Positions 17,282-25,303 of a stretch of DNA of 64,000 nucleotides are shown in pieces (position 1 is the stretch's first letter; every line of letters begins with the position of its first letter). The translations under genes and the position numbers were made by a program. Origin of the DNA: UBA12087 sp964370815 (GTDB lineage: Bacteria > Chloroflexota > Anaerolineae > Anaerolineales > Villigracilaceae); NCBI GenBank assembly GCA_964370815.1, contig CAYJKQ010000005.1:124001-188000 (forward strand), in the 5' to 3' direction. The notes beneath the pieces were generated by a model. It had not been told where the DNA came from. It searched no databases and worked only from the letters and a program-made list of their open reading frames with translations.

Positions 17282-18754
17282 ATGAAGATAAAAAATCGTT
17301 TCAACTACTTATTCAATTCCACCAAAGGGCTGATCCTTGTGGCGATCGCCATGATTGCTCTTTTGACCGCTGTGTGGGGTATGCTATCGGGTCCAATGGC
17401 TGAGATGGGTGTACGTGAAGTGGTCATCAAACTATTTAATATGGACATCGTCCAGGCTGAGCGCGAAGGAAGGATGATCATTTTATATCACTCCGTTGCG
17501 ATGGCAATCGTTGCCATTGAAACCTACATGGTCACCAGTCTGCTTAAGATGAAAGAGTTTTTCAAGCTGTCCATCCGGGTGCTTGTTACAGTCGGCTACA
17601 TGTTTGCCATGATATTTGGCATGGGCTTTGCCTACTTTGGTCATAACTGGGCACTACATGGGCTTTACATAACAGGTCTGGCGCTGATCTTTTTCGCAGG
17701 GGTGCTGATGTGTGTGGCGCTCTGGCCGTGGAACAAGGAACATATCATTACTGATAAAGATTATGCACATACCAAAAAAGGTTTCAGCGTGGAACGGATG
17801 GCATTCTTCGCCACTGCAGTCACCACAGTCATTTCCGCTTTCTTTGGTGCCGTGCCAGGCTCTTTTTTCGGTAATGGATTTGAAGTCTTCCTGGCGGAAA
17901 ACGTCATCCGGCTGCCAGAAAAGACAACCATGCAATACTCAATTATTGGTCACTTGCACATCATGCTGGCACTTATCGCTATTATGCTCACGCTTATCAT
18001 CGGGCGCTGGCTGAACTTCAAGGGTATTTTTCATAAAATTGCCATGCCTCTGATGATCCTTGGAACCATTGTGCTCAACCTGGGTGTATGGGGTGTTGCC
18101 ACTCCTCTCGAACCCATCGCCCATATGATCATCTATGTCGGGGCAACACCTTCCATGCTGGCAGCCTTATTTTTGCTCATTTGGAGTTGGGGAAAACTCA
18201 TTCGGGATGGGACGGCTCATCTGCAGAAACCCACCTTAGGGCAGAAACTCAGTGCCCTGGTACGCGACCCGCTAAAGTTTGGTCCCACCTGGCAAATGCT
18301 ATTCATGAATTTCACCACCAGCGGCATTGGCATCTTCATGGCCATCCGCCTGGATGAGATCTTCCGTGTCTGGCCTGCACGCGAAGAACGCATCGAGCTG
18401 ACAGGTCACTGGCACGCATTATCAGCCATCATAGCTACCATAATCTTGATGTACTTTGGAGACATGATCGGACTCAAAGGAAAAGTTCGTCAGATATATG
18501 GCTGGCTTATCATATTCTTTTCCGATCTCGCCCTGGCTTCCGTCACCATATTCGAGATGAAACGGCTCTTTATTACGGAAGCAGTCCAACAGCCATTGGT
18601 TAACTACCTCATGTATGGTATTGATATCGGGCTTGGCTTGTTGCTGGTTCTCCTCGCGGTAGTGATGGTCTGGCGATTGAGCGACTTATTCAAGAACAAT
18701 GGGCATTGGACTGAGGAAGTGAACCAGGAATTGTCTCAGGAGGTAAACTCATGA
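17282..18754 (+). CDS. divergent heme-copper-oxidase-like membrane protein
   Basis: The product of about 490 residues has 12-13 membrane helices with His residues placed as in heme-copper oxidases: H70 (YHSVAMA), the pair H224/H226 (GHLHIM), H281 (IAHMIIYVG) and the pair H376/H378 (GHWHAL, like the helix-X HxH). The usual HPEVY and adjacent HH copper motifs are absent. So it is either a noncanonical NO-reductase/oxidase relative or an unrelated heme membrane protein. AGGAG lies 11 nt from ATG 17282; a TTG at 17279 is an alternative start. It overlaps the SUMF1 lipoprotein gene. A CtaB-like gene close by fits a heme-containing product. Confidence 0.6.
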   Translation: MKIKNRFNYLFNSTKGLILVAIAMIALLTAVWGMLSGPMAEMGVREVVIKLFNMDIVQAEREGRMIILYHSVAMAIVAIETYMVTSLLKMKEFFKLSIRVLVTVGYMFAMIFGMGFAYFGHNWALHGLYITGLALIFFAGVLMCVALWPWNKEHIITDKDYAHTKKGFSVERMAFFATAVTTVISAFFGAVPGSFFGNGFEVFLAENVIRLPEKTTMQYSIIGHLHIMLALIAIMLTLIIGRWLNFKGIFHKIAMPLMILGTIVLNLGVWGVATPLEPIAHMIIYVGATPSMLAALFLLIWSWGKLIRDGTAHLQKPTLGQKLSALVRDPLKFGPTWQMLFMNFTTSGIGIFMAIRLDEIFRVWPAREERIELTGHWHALSAIIATIILMYFGDMIGLKGKVRQIYGWLIIFFSDLALASVTIFEMKRLFITEAVQQPLVNYLMYGIDIGLGLLLVLLAVVMVWRLSDLFKNNGHWTEEVNQELSQEVNS

Positions 18755-19641
18755 AGCGCAGGATACTTTCCTTCGTTCTATTGTCTGTAATGCTCGTTTC
18801 CTGTGCTTCGGTGGATCTGAATGCACCCATGCCCGATTTCGAAACGGGTGTGGACCCCGACTACTGGGTTCAGATCCCGGCAGGTGAATTCTTCTATGGA
18901 CAGCATGAAAAAGTCCAAAAAACAGACGCATACGAGATCATGGTCACAGATGTAACCACCGCACTATATGCTGCTTTCCTGAACGAAGCACTGAATGCGG
19001 GTTATGTCAAAGTCGAAGGAGATCAAGTAGTAGGTTTTTATCCGGGTGACAAGTTCCACGAAGTCAAGCATGAAATAAGAATTGATGCAGGTGACTGGCT
19101 ATTCATCCCATTGAATGACCCATCCCAGCGCATCAAGTATGATGGGAAAACATTTACTGCTCAATCCGGTTATGAAAATCACCCGATGACAATGGTTACC
19201 TGGTTTGGTGCCTGGGGTTATTGCGACTTCTATGGATACCGTCTCCCAACCGAGATCGAATGGGAGAAGGCTGCCCGCGGTACCGATGCGCGTCCGCTCC
19301 CGTGGGGTGATGATACCTTGCGCGAAAATGCCAACTTTTATGCCAGCAGAGATCCGTATGAAGATATGAGCAGTTTTGGCTCGCGCACGACTCCCGTAGG
19401 CTTTTATAATGGGGAAAAATATGGAGATTACCAGACGATCGATTCAGCCTCGCCTTATGGTTTGTATGACATGGCTGGCAACGTCTGGCAGTGGACAGGA
19501 GACGTATATGAAGGCATGCACCTCCGCTTCATGCGCGGTGGATCTAAAGACACCTACGACATGGATCTGCGGGTTTGGGTAACCAACAATGCCACCCCAA
19601 CTTATTTCAGCCCTGGCGTTGGCTTTAGGTGCGTAAAATAA
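18751..19641 (+). CDS. SUMF1/FGE-type lipoprotein
   Basis: The 296-residue product has a lipoprotein signal (LMLVSC, Cys about 18) and a C-type-lectin-like FGE-sulfatase domain with the signature motifs NHPMTMVTWFGAWGYCDFYG, RLPTEIEWEKAARG, LYDMAGNVWQWTGD and GVGFRCVK. It lacks the paired active-site Cys of true formylglycine-generating enzyme as far as I can see, so a binding or scaffold role is likely. AGGAGG precedes the ATG and the gene overlaps the previous one by 4 nt, which links it to the oxidase-like protein as an extracytoplasmic partner. Confidence 0.85.
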   Translation: MKRRILSFVLLSVMLVSCASVDLNAPMPDFETGVDPDYWVQIPAGEFFYGQHEKVQKTDAYEIMVTDVTTALYAAFLNEALNAGYVKVEGDQVVGFYPGDKFHEVKHEIRIDAGDWLFIPLNDPSQRIKYDGKTFTAQSGYENHPMTMVTWFGAWGYCDFYGYRLPTEIEWEKAARGTDARPLPWGDDTLRENANFYASRDPYEDMSSFGSRTTPVGFYNGEKYGDYQTIDSASPYGLYDMAGNVWQWTGDVYEGMHLRFMRGGSKDTYDMDLRVWVTNNATPTYFSPGVGFRCVK

Positions 19642-19718
19642 ATGAATTCGGATGGAGGCAGGCCCTGTGTAAATCCCTGCCTCTATCCATTTAATAAAAA
19701 AGGACTTCCATAAAAAAC

Positions 19719-20564
19719 ATGTTAACCAAACTTCGTCCTTACTGGTCATTGATCAAAAGCCTGCAAACTGGTTTACTGCTTTCCACTGGCTTGGCAGGTT
19801 ATATGAGTGCTCGTTGTCCTGTTTTTAACTTGGGAACGATGGTTGGATTAGGTATCAGCTTGTTCCTGTCGATCAGTGGGAGCACAATTTTGAATATGTG
19901 GTGGGACCGCGATATTGATGCCAGGATGCAACGCACAAAGAAAAGACCGCTTGCCAGTGGTCAGATCACTCCCAACGCAGGGCTTCGACTGGGTTTGCTC
20001 CTGTCACTTTTAGGTGTAGGACTTGCGGTTGCCATGGACGCTCTTTATGGACTGATCATCTTTGCTGGTATTTTTTTTGATGTTGTGGTCTATAGCATAT
20101 GGTTAAAGCGCCGGACAGCATGGGGCATCATCTGGGGAGGGATCTCCGGAGGAATGCCTATCCTGGCAGGTCGGGTGTTGGGTTATGGCGGTTTCGACTG
20201 GATCGGTATCACCCTTTCGCTGGGTATCCTGTTCTGGATTCCCACCCATATATTGACTTTCAGCATGAAATATTCTAACGATTACAAAGCCGCTGGCATT
20301 CCCACCTTCCCATCTACCTATGGATTCCATATGACAAGAATTACCATCGCTGTCTCAAGTGTGCTTGCATCACTGGCGATGGGGTTCGCGTCCTATGGTA
20401 TAGGGATGACGATAGGCTATCTCCGGGTACTGATTGTTCTTTCTGTAGGGTTGCTGAGCCTGGCTGTTATGAGTGTGTTCAAACCGACTGAACGCACCAA
20501 CTTCGGATTGTTCAAATATGCTTCGTTGTACATGTTGAGCTCAATGATACTGATGATGGTGTAG
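19719..20564 (+). CDS. ctaB: UbiA-family prenyltransferase, heme O synthase-like
   Basis: The 281-residue protein has the first Asp-rich motif NMWWDRDIDARMQRTKKRPL, typical of protoheme IX farnesyltransferase. A second region, RRTAWGIIWGGISGGMPILAG, is close to the CtaB RTxxxIxxGGxxGAxPPL region. It has about nine helices. Heme O synthase supplies heme O/A to heme-copper oxidases, which supports the neighbour at 17282 being a heme enzyme. The second Asp motif appears as KYSNDYKAAGIPTFP. Confidence 0.75.
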   Translation: MLTKLRPYWSLIKSLQTGLLLSTGLAGYMSARCPVFNLGTMVGLGISLFLSISGSTILNMWWDRDIDARMQRTKKRPLASGQITPNAGLRLGLLLSLLGVGLAVAMDALYGLIIFAGIFFDVVVYSIWLKRRTAWGIIWGGISGGMPILAGRVLGYGGFDWIGITLSLGILFWIPTHILTFSMKYSNDYKAAGIPTFPSTYGFHMTRITIAVSSVLASLAMGFASYGIGMTIGYLRVLIVLSVGLLSLAVMSVFKPTERTNFGLFKYASLYMLSSMILMMV

Positions 20565-20587
20565 ATCTTTTGTATGGTAACCTTGCT

Positions 20588-21193
20588 ATGAAAATGTCTG
20601 TCCTGGATAGAATTCTCCTGCTGGTTACCGGTTTGTTGGCGGCATATCAAATTGCTTTTGGAATTGACGGCTCATTAAGTCTGCCCGTGGTTGCCTATAC
20701 CATATCCTTTGGCGTTCTCCTCGTTGCAGGATTATTGCTCATCATCCTTGGTTTTGATGTATTGGAAGCACCAGCGGTGGTTATCATTTCTACGCTCATC
20801 CCCCTCAGCCTTGCCACAGGTCTCGTCTGGGAATATCTACCCTCCTTTAAAGAGTTTTACCTTGTCTTATCTTTGATTGGGCTAGTGGCAATTATCGTAA
20901 CCCGCTCTTTCTCCATACCGGGTAAGCTGCCTGCGATTGTTTTGGCGCTGATACACGGCGTGGCTGGCATGACCATCTTCCTGCTGCCGATCATTTTTGC
21001 ATTCTCGGGCAAGGCTGATCCCGGGTTTGCATTTGTTGGTATCGGCGGAGCGTTAATTGGTGTAGGCGGCTTGCTGCTTGCTTTCCTCAAATCCGGCAAA
21101 CCTGTTCTGTCGCAAAGATTTATCCTGACAGTGCTTCCCGGTTTGTTGTTTTTGATGACCCTTTGCTTTGTGATAGGTTTCTATTTTGAATGA
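20588..21193 (+). CDS. polytopic membrane protein, family C copy 1
   Basis: The product of about 201 residues has six to seven helices. It is paralogous to 21405-22022 (shared SGLLLI-LG, LTVASLIPL/IISTLIPL, HGVAG then FLGP/FLLP, and GIGG-LIG-GG). The frame opens with a TTG at 20570, but ATG 20588 is the more likely start. It follows the CtaB-like gene by 23 nt. Function unknown. Confidence 0.75.
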   Translation: MKMSVLDRILLLVTGLLAAYQIAFGIDGSLSLPVVAYTISFGVLLVAGLLLIILGFDVLEAPAVVIISTLIPLSLATGLVWEYLPSFKEFYLVLSLIGLVAIIVTRSFSIPGKLPAIVLALIHGVAGMTIFLLPIIFAFSGKADPGFAFVGIGGALIGVGGLLLAFLKSGKPVLSQRFILTVLPGLLFLMTLCFVIGFYFE

Positions 21194-21404
21194 GGGTTAT
21201 GGTGGAACGGATCCTTCGCACACATTATCTTAATGGATGCAATCCAGTATATCTGGGCTCTGCATGTGCAAGTGGGTGACTCTGACCAAACATATTTCTT
21301 AAAAGTGTGTTGTAACTCACTTGAAAATCGCAAATTAATATGTAATAATTTATTAAACTTAGAAATATCAACCATAATAGGCATATTAGACAAGGAGAGA
21401 TCAT

Positions 21405-22022
21405 ATGAATCTTTTTTCACTGGATAACCTCTTTCTTCTTTTAACCGGTCTGATCGCTGTCTACTTGCTTTGGCGTTTTTACACTCGTTGGAGCAAGGAA
21501 AAGAGACTTTATGACCTGTATTATGCGATGGGTTTTCTCGTCCTGCTGGTTTCCGGCTTGTTGCTTATCTTCCTGGGATTGGGAATCCTGGCTTCACCCT
21601 ATGTGCTGACAGTCGCCTCACTCATCCCTCTGGGAATCTCCATTGGGATCATTGAAGAGTATTTCCCGCAATATAAAAAAGCTTTCAAGTGGTTTGTACT
21701 GGTTGGTTTCCTGGCAATTGCAATTTCAGCCTTCCTGGAGATGGATCTCATCAAGAAGATCTCCGTCCCGCTTTTCCACGGTGTGGCTGGGCTGGTTATT
21801 TTCCTGGGTCCATTCCTGGCGAAAAAATCTCCAAAAGGCTTCTGGTGGGTTGGGATCGGCGGGGTTTTGATCGGTCTGGGTGGCATCGCACTGGCATTTA
21901 TCTCGACCGGCTCGCAGTTGCTATTTTTTAGCCCGAGCTTTGTTATGGCTATACTTACTCCCTTATTATTGCTTATGACCCTGGCTTTCACCTACGGTTT
22001 TGTAAAAGACATTAAAGGTTAA
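21405..22022 (+). CDS. polytopic membrane protein, family C copy 2
   Basis: The 205-residue protein has six to seven helices and is a paralogue of the preceding gene. AAGGAGAG lies a few nt before ATG 21405. The 210-bp spacer between the two copies has no gene. Family not recognised. This gene closes the 6.6-22 kb membrane cluster. Confidence 0.8.
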   Translation: MNLFSLDNLFLLLTGLIAVYLLWRFYTRWSKEKRLYDLYYAMGFLVLLVSGLLLIFLGLGILASPYVLTVASLIPLGISIGIIEEYFPQYKKAFKWFVLVGFLAIAISAFLEMDLIKKISVPLFHGVAGLVIFLGPFLAKKSPKGFWWVGIGGVLIGLGGIALAFISTGSQLLFFSPSFVMAILTPLLLLMTLAFTYGFVKDIKG

Positions 22023-22370
22023 GTTCAGCCTCTTCTTCCTTTTTATCTCCACATCTTTAAGTGGAAGAACAATTATCAGCCAAGATCAAAGATCTATATC
22101 TTTTTTTTGATCTTGGCTGATTGAACTTCCCCAGAAATAAATAGACAGCAATACCATTAAATTTATGATCCATTTCATGTGTTGTAAGACAGGATACATT
22201 CAGGAAGCGTAGACACACCAGCAGGGTGTTCCGGTGAAGCAACATGGATGAATGGCGTTTAAAAGAGGTTACCAGAATAGGTTACTATTCTTGTACACTG
22301 TCAGCCTGTTTCTCCCCTCTTATATCCCCTTGCAGGCTGCCAGGGTTCCCCTCTCCCGATCCGGTTTTGG
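22023..22370. other. intergenic region with 15-bp hairpin (22076-22120)
   Basis: The arms TCAGCCAAGATCAAA (22076-22090) and TTTGATCTTGGCTGA (22106-22120) are perfectly complementary around a 15-nt T-rich loop. It lies about 55 bp after the membrane gene and about 250 bp beyond the 3' end of the convergent VWA gene. It may serve as a transcription barrier. Nothing else was identified in the stretch. Confidence 0.6.
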
Positions 22371-24299
22371 TCAGGCTGACTGGCGTATGAACATTTCCCC
22401 TTCCAGCAGGTTCAACCAGATCTCGAATTTTTGCAGAAACTCCACCCCCAGGATGCCTTTTGCCCCTGTCAATCCCAGTGCGGCTTCCAGCCTGGCGGGC
22501 AAAACTCCGCAGCGCAGGCTCAACTTCATTCCACCGATCTCGAATGGCACCTCATATACTTTGGTTTCAAATTTCCCCAGACCGGGATAAAAGTCCTTTT
22601 CGAGGCCGACAGAAGCCAGACCCTCTGTCATTTTCCGGTTGATGTAGGCTAGTTTTGAGCTGGTATCAAAGGCAACCTGGATCTCTTTTCCATTCACCAC
22701 ACAGGTCAGGATCGGTACTCCCGCCATCATTCGCAGCGGGACCCGGGTACCAGGTCCCGGCCCATCCGGCTGGCAGAACTGGATCAACCCGTTGGGCAGA
22801 TCCAGCAGCACCCGGTACTTGAGCAGGATATCTGCCCCCACCATCAGGTCCAGACGGGTCCCCACCAGGCGTCCGATGGTCTCCAGGTCAACCCCCCTGA
22901 ATTCCTGGTTGAGTGGGTGTACTGTGTTCATGAAATACAGGTCGGTCTTATTTCCAAGGCTGAACGGCGAGCCGCTGTCCAGCAGGGTCTCCTGCCCATC
23001 CAGGAGGAAGACCGGGTGACCATTGACAAGGCGCAGAGTGTAATCCATCCGTTCCTCGCGGCCGCGCTTGCTCTGGTACTCCTGGAAGTGGCGCCGCTTG
23101 CGGGTGCCTTCATCCATACCGGTCAACATTTCTGTGGAAAGGTGAATGTATTTTTCCCGCAAAGGAGATGGCATGTTGGGGGAATGGGTCGTCATGCTGT
23201 CCTGCATGATGCGGTGGGCACCCGCCCGGTCTCCCGCTCTTTCCAGTTTGAGGGCTTCATTGGCTTTGTCTGCCATATCCACGGTTGCAAAGCGTTCCAT
23301 CAATGGCTTGTTTTCCCGGGTGGTCTTTTCTTCACTTGCCGGTACAGGGTTGACTTCCAGTTCGCTTTCTGCGGTCAGGGAGGCATCCGCCTCATCCCTG
23401 CCCTGGATGGTGACCGGGATCCTGATCTTGTTGGCTTCCATTCCTTTCTTAAAATTGAGTTGAACATAGATCGACTTTGGTTTCCCGGCATACAGGTTAC
23501 CCAACTGGATCTTCAACTCATCGTGGTTGCGGTCAACCTGGTATCCGGCCGAGACTTCGGCATGGATGTGCTCGTGCAGCTTAATGATGATGACCGTATC
23601 CCGCAGGGAGGTGTGAGTCAGTTCTTCGAACTCACGTTCGAAGACCAGCGGGATGGCGTTCATGGTCTCCAGAAAGTGGAAATTGCCACCCCCGTTGTTG
23701 GCCATCATCTCCAGCAGGTGCTCATCGTAGCCGTGACCGACCCCGAAGCAGGAGGTGGACACCCCGCGCAGGAAGAGCTCGCGCGCATGTCTTCCGAGAT
23801 TAACCGGGTTCCGTTCCCCTACATTAGCCAGTCCATCTGTCAGCAGCAAGGTGCGATTGAGCATATGACCATTGTCACCTTCCGCAGCCTGTTCGCAGCC
23901 GCGCAACCAGCCACCAGCCAGGTTGGTGCTGCTGCCCGAACTAACCCTGGATAGAGCCTGTCGGGCGGTCAGCTTATTGTCCTCGTTCATGTTCCCAGAC
24001 TGGAAGATGGTTTCGATCTGGTCATCATAAATGGTGACCGAAGCCCGATCTTGTGGACCGAGCAGGTCGAGCACATGCGCGGCAGCCTGTTTGACGAAAT
24101 GCAGTTTTTCCCCCTGCATCGAGCCGCTGCGGTCCAGCACCAGGCTCAGGTTGAGCGGTGAGTGCTCTTTTTTCTTCTCGATAGAGGGCGGGGTGATGAC
24201 GATCTCGATGATGCGTGTGCAGCTATTGCCGATCGAGATGACCGGTTTGTCTACCAGCACCTTCACACCAAACGGATTTACTTTCTTTCTTGTACTCAT
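22371..24299 (-). CDS. VWA domain fused to retropepsin-like domains
   Basis: The 642-residue protein starts with a von Willebrand A domain whose MIDAS motif is intact: DRSGSM, a following Thr (SSSTNL) and LLTDG. A linker with helical repeats follows (residues about 330-410). The C-terminal half holds two aspartic-protease-like units: FLLDGQETLLDSGSP (LDSG) and VVNGKEIQVAFDTSSKL (FDTS instead of DTG), each followed by a hydrophobic GADILLKYRVLLD or GVEFLQKFEIWLN block typical of clan AA retropepsin-like folds. There is no signal peptide. It is co-transcribed with the MerR gene. Role unknown; a cytoplasmic scaffold or protease is possible. Confidence 0.82.
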   Translation of the reverse strand: MSTRKKVNPFGVKVLVDKPVISIGNSCTRIIEIVITPPSIEKKKEHSPLNLSLVLDRSGSMQGEKLHFVKQAAAHVLDLLGPQDRASVTIYDDQIETIFQSGNMNEDNKLTARQALSRVSSGSSTNLAGGWLRGCEQAAEGDNGHMLNRTLLLTDGLANVGERNPVNLGRHARELFLRGVSTSCFGVGHGYDEHLLEMMANNGGGNFHFLETMNAIPLVFEREFEELTHTSLRDTVIIIKLHEHIHAEVSAGYQVDRNHDELKIQLGNLYAGKPKSIYVQLNFKKGMEANKIRIPVTIQGRDEADASLTAESELEVNPVPASEEKTTRENKPLMERFATVDMADKANEALKLERAGDRAGAHRIMQDSMTTHSPNMPSPLREKYIHLSTEMLTGMDEGTRKRRHFQEYQSKRGREERMDYTLRLVNGHPVFLLDGQETLLDSGSPFSLGNKTDLYFMNTVHPLNQEFRGVDLETIGRLVGTRLDLMVGADILLKYRVLLDLPNGLIQFCQPDGPGPGTRVPLRMMAGVPILTCVVNGKEIQVAFDTSSKLAYINRKMTEGLASVGLEKDFYPGLGKFETKVYEVPFEIGGMKLSLRCGVLPARLEAALGLTGAKGILGVEFLQKFEIWLNLLEGEMFIRQSA

Positions 24300-24300
24300 T

Positions 24301-24939
24301 TTATTTCTCTCCCTTATTATTGGTTTTTCTGAACAATTGACGGGTAATCTCGATCAGTTCTTCCACTACCTTCTCTTTTTCCCTGCTCATAGGCTTCCGG
24401 ACTTGCAGTTCCACTCCTTCGATTAGCTTGAATCGCTGCCAGGTTTCACCGTTTTTCAAAGACCGGCTCAAATAAACTTCATTGAGCGGGGCAGGGACCA
24501 GGGAGGGTACAGGAGCAGGCATATAACGGTTGTTGCTATCATTGACCTTCCGATCATCCTGCAGGTTCTCCAGGCTGCGTATGTAATCCAGGGCGCTGGA
24601 TCTTTCTGGTTTCTCGCTGTTTTCCTCCCTGTCTTCCTCCTTGTTGAATAGCTGTGGGCTCGAAAAAGTCAAATTCTGCTCTGACTGGGATTGGATGATC
24701 CGTTCGATATCCTCGCTGCTCATCGTTTCGAGCAGGTGACGGATCTTCTGGAGGGGCATATGCACCTCTTTCAGGCGGTGGATAAAACGGATGGTATCGA
24801 GATGAGTCTGCGAGTACCGCGCGAATTTTCCGCGTGTGTCGGGACCGGGCAGCAACCCTTCCTGGATGTAGAATCTGAGTGTCCGTATCGACATCCCGCT
24901 TATTTTTTCCAGGTCTTCCAGGGTGTATTCTTCTGTCAT
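24301..24939 (-). CDS. MerR-family transcriptional regulator
   Basis: The 212-residue protein has an N-terminal MerR helix-turn-helix (YTLEDLEKISGMSIRTLRFYIQEGLLPGPDTRG) and a coiled segment, then a variable C-terminal domain of about 120 residues with no metal-binding Cys. It is directly upstream of the VWA gene (1-nt gap) and lies just below a consensus promoter with an inverted repeat, so it probably autoregulates the two-gene operon. Confidence 0.85.
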   Translation of the reverse strand: MTEEYTLEDLEKISGMSIRTLRFYIQEGLLPGPDTRGKFARYSQTHLDTIRFIHRLKEVHMPLQKIRHLLETMSSEDIERIIQSQSEQNLTFSSPQLFNKEEDREENSEKPERSSALDYIRSLENLQDDRKVNDSNNRYMPAPVPSLVPAPLNEVYLSRSLKNGETWQRFKLIEGVELQVRKPMSREKEKVVEELIEITRQLFRKTNNKGEK

Positions 24940-24980
24940 GGTTTTTCGCCTCCAGTTTATATATTATACAGTCAGAGTGT

Positions 24981-25008
24981 ATTATACATCTATACTGTAA
25001 AATGTCAA
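24981..25008 (-). promoter_or_regulatory. consensus promoter of the merR-VWA operon
   Basis: On the minus strand TTGACA (25003-25008) is followed by a 16-bp spacer and TATAAT (24981-24986). An inverted repeat ACAGT...ACTGT overlaps the spacer and the -10 region, which suits binding by MerR-type regulators. Confidence 0.75.
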
Positions 25009-25303
25009 GAGGGTGTGGGAAGAAAATTTTGACAGGCGGAAGGCTGTTTAGTGTAGATTGGCTTATCGTGGATCCGGTGTTATGGAAAATGGCATCGAAA
25101 AACCGGATGTACGGGTTATACTAGCCAGTAAGATCTCAAAAGATGATTCCACCAGACTTGATCCTGGCAATCTGAATCCTGCCAGCATGGATCCATCCAA
25201 CCGGAAGAACCGGGTGGTTGAAAGCAACCTCTTCGTCTCACAAGCTGGTGAGATCTTGTCCGCATCAAGAATTGAGTTGATTAGAAAAAAAGGAAGATGC
25301 CTT

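Noticed and set aside
22917..23954. A 345-codon plus-strand frame across the VWA gene
   Set aside because: It is opposite the VWA/retropepsin gene, has no RBS and no family resemblance; it is a shadow of high-GC coding sequence.
25058..25303. Upstream extension of 6-phosphogluconate dehydrogenase by 82 codons
   Set aside because: The extra residues do not resemble the family N-terminus and the ATG at 25304 has a good RBS and a canonical Rossmann start.
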